Assembly: GCA_003225655.1 (NCBI GenBank)
Contig: QIAW01000329.1
Span: 1,309 to 9,237, forward strand
Direction: 5' to 3'
Length of the DNA: 7,929 bases
DNA from: Acidobacteriota bacterium
GTDB lineage: Bacteria; Acidobacteriota; Terriglobia; Terriglobales; Acidobacteriaceae
Under the pieces are notes generated by a model. The model did not search any database, was not told the origin of the DNA, and was given only the letters and a program-made list of their open reading frames with translations. Shown here piece after piece: positions 6,897-7,929 of this stretch. Position 1 is the first letter of the stretch; each line of letters opens with the position of its first letter. The position numbers and the translations under genes were made by a program.

Positions 6897-7929
6897 CGTC
6901 AATTAGGCGACAACCAGTACGGCGCTGGCTCTGACCTCGGGCGCAACGCCTTCAAACTACGGCCAATCACTCACCTTCATGGCCACAGTTTCACCGCAGT
7001 TCAGCGGTACTCCGACAGGCACAGTTACGTTTTTCGATGGAACAAACTCGCTTGGAACGGGAACATCTGCAGGAGCAGGTTCTTGGACTTTTAACACATC
7101 GTCTCTTACTCCAGGCTCGCACACCATTACCGCATCGTATGGTGGAGATGCAAATTTCCAATCCAGCGGTTCGGCAGGGCTGGTCCAGAATGTAAGCCGG
7201 ACTGCAACGACTGTCGCCATAGCGGCTTCTCCCATTCCATTTCGTTTCCGGCAGGTCGTGACATTCAGTGCGGCTGTCACGCCCTCGAATTCAGCGCCAT
7301 CGCCCCCCGAGTGGGAGTGTCACGTTCATGGATAGAGCCGCAGTTGTGTGTACGGGAACATTGGATGTTTCCGGTCACGCGAACTGTCAGACGAATCAGT
7401 TTGCGGTGGGAATTCATACGGTTACAGCTGTCTATGCGGGTGACACGAATTTCGTGGGCAGCGCGTTGCAAAATGCTGCGCATACAGATAGAGAGTGGCC
7501 CTGGCGCAGGAGCCGAAAATGCGGCCTTTACAGACCAACTCAACCAGACGTGTCCGCCGACATCCCTCATGACATCAGAAGCGCAGAAACTGGTGGAAGC
7601 CGCACAGTTGGAGCAAAAGTCGCCATATACTACGGCCTGCCGGGACATCTTGCACCATGATCTGAATGCGGCTAACTATCTTCCGGTACCAGCCGAAGCC
7701 CCAGCAAGCTGCACGGCCGTGGATTGCAAAAGCACTACGGATATCAGCAAAGACACGAGATCAAACAAGCCCACTAAAGAAACCATAATCGAGGCCACCA
7801 CGATACAAGACGCGGGCCGGGAGGAAAGCGGCCCTGGCGATATCCAACTCAAATTCGGAAACCGCCTGCGTTTCGCTCTGTCTGTCGGCGTGAAGAGCAC
7901 GACTATCGATGCACCGAAAATCCCAGGGC
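6897..7929 (+). pseudogene. Broken remnant of an Ig-like (Big_3-type) domain surface protein, 5' end lost, 3' end beyond window
   Basis: Three consecutive frames together read as one protein. Frame A (6897-7308) gives a first Ig-like domain with the hallmarks SNYGQSLTF, GTPTGTVTFFDG and SHTITASYGGDANF, then the start of a second (TATTVAIAAS, VVTFSAAVTP). Frame B (from about 7309 to 7490) completes the second domain (SGSVTFMD, IHTVTAVYAGDTNFVGS). Frame C (7491 to the edge, 146 residues, no stop) is an unrecognised tail with cysteines in CPPTS, TACRD and SCTAVDCK. Lesions: TAG at 6904-6906 where the family linker normally has Gln (VNQATT); a six-C run at 7303-7308 where five would keep frame; one extra base near 7484-7492. 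No start codon with a ribosome-binding site exists at the left end; the first ATG (6979) is inside the domain. Such Ig arrays are usually extracellular or adhesion modules. Sequencing error could explain one or both shifts but not the missing 5' end. Confidence 0.72.

Noticed and set aside
1..7929. CRISPR array, tRNA, rRNA or riboswitch
   Set aside because: I saw no regularly spaced DNA repeats, no cloverleaf with a conserved T-loop and no conserved RNA core on either strand. The only repeats are protein-level or IS ends.

Overview
The window looks like accessory DNA from a soil-type bacterium, most likely Acidobacteriota. That guess rests on familiarity with two protein types seen here: the Ig-like repeat sequence after 6895 and the integrase-type transposase at 5679-6704. 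No marker gene in the window confirms it.

Left two thirds (1-5339, minus strand): a two-gene operon read right to left. The first gene (5339 down to 1125) encodes a 1404-residue protein of no recognised family and starts at an ATG behind a perfect AGGAGG. It has a His-rich N-terminal third, a central block of hydrophobic segments and a beta-rich C-terminal half. That half holds three full copies and one partial copy of a ~70-residue repeat, intercalated with NHL/beta-propeller-like blades. Nineteen bases after its stop, a second gene starts at 1105 and runs off the left edge. It encodes a pentapeptide-repeat protein with a ~180-residue unrecognised N-terminal region. Because it is open at the window edge it is easy to overlook, but it is as convincing as its partner. 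The pair, with its shared orientation and tight spacing, is the most promising candidate for an undescribed system. Its function cannot be read from the sequence.

Middle (5340-5595): a 256-base intergenic region with the probable promoter of the operon and nothing else I can support.

Right third: an insertion sequence of about 1.3 kb (5596-6894) bounded by 13/15-matching inverted repeats. It carries one intact-looking DDE transposase on the plus strand. No target-site duplication is visible. Directly after its right end (6895-7929) lies the plus-strand remnant of a surface-type protein. This holds two bacterial Ig-like (Big_3-type) domains followed by an unrecognised Cys-containing tail, broken by an in-frame TAG and two apparent +1 frameshifts. 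No 5' part of that gene is seen to the left of the IS.
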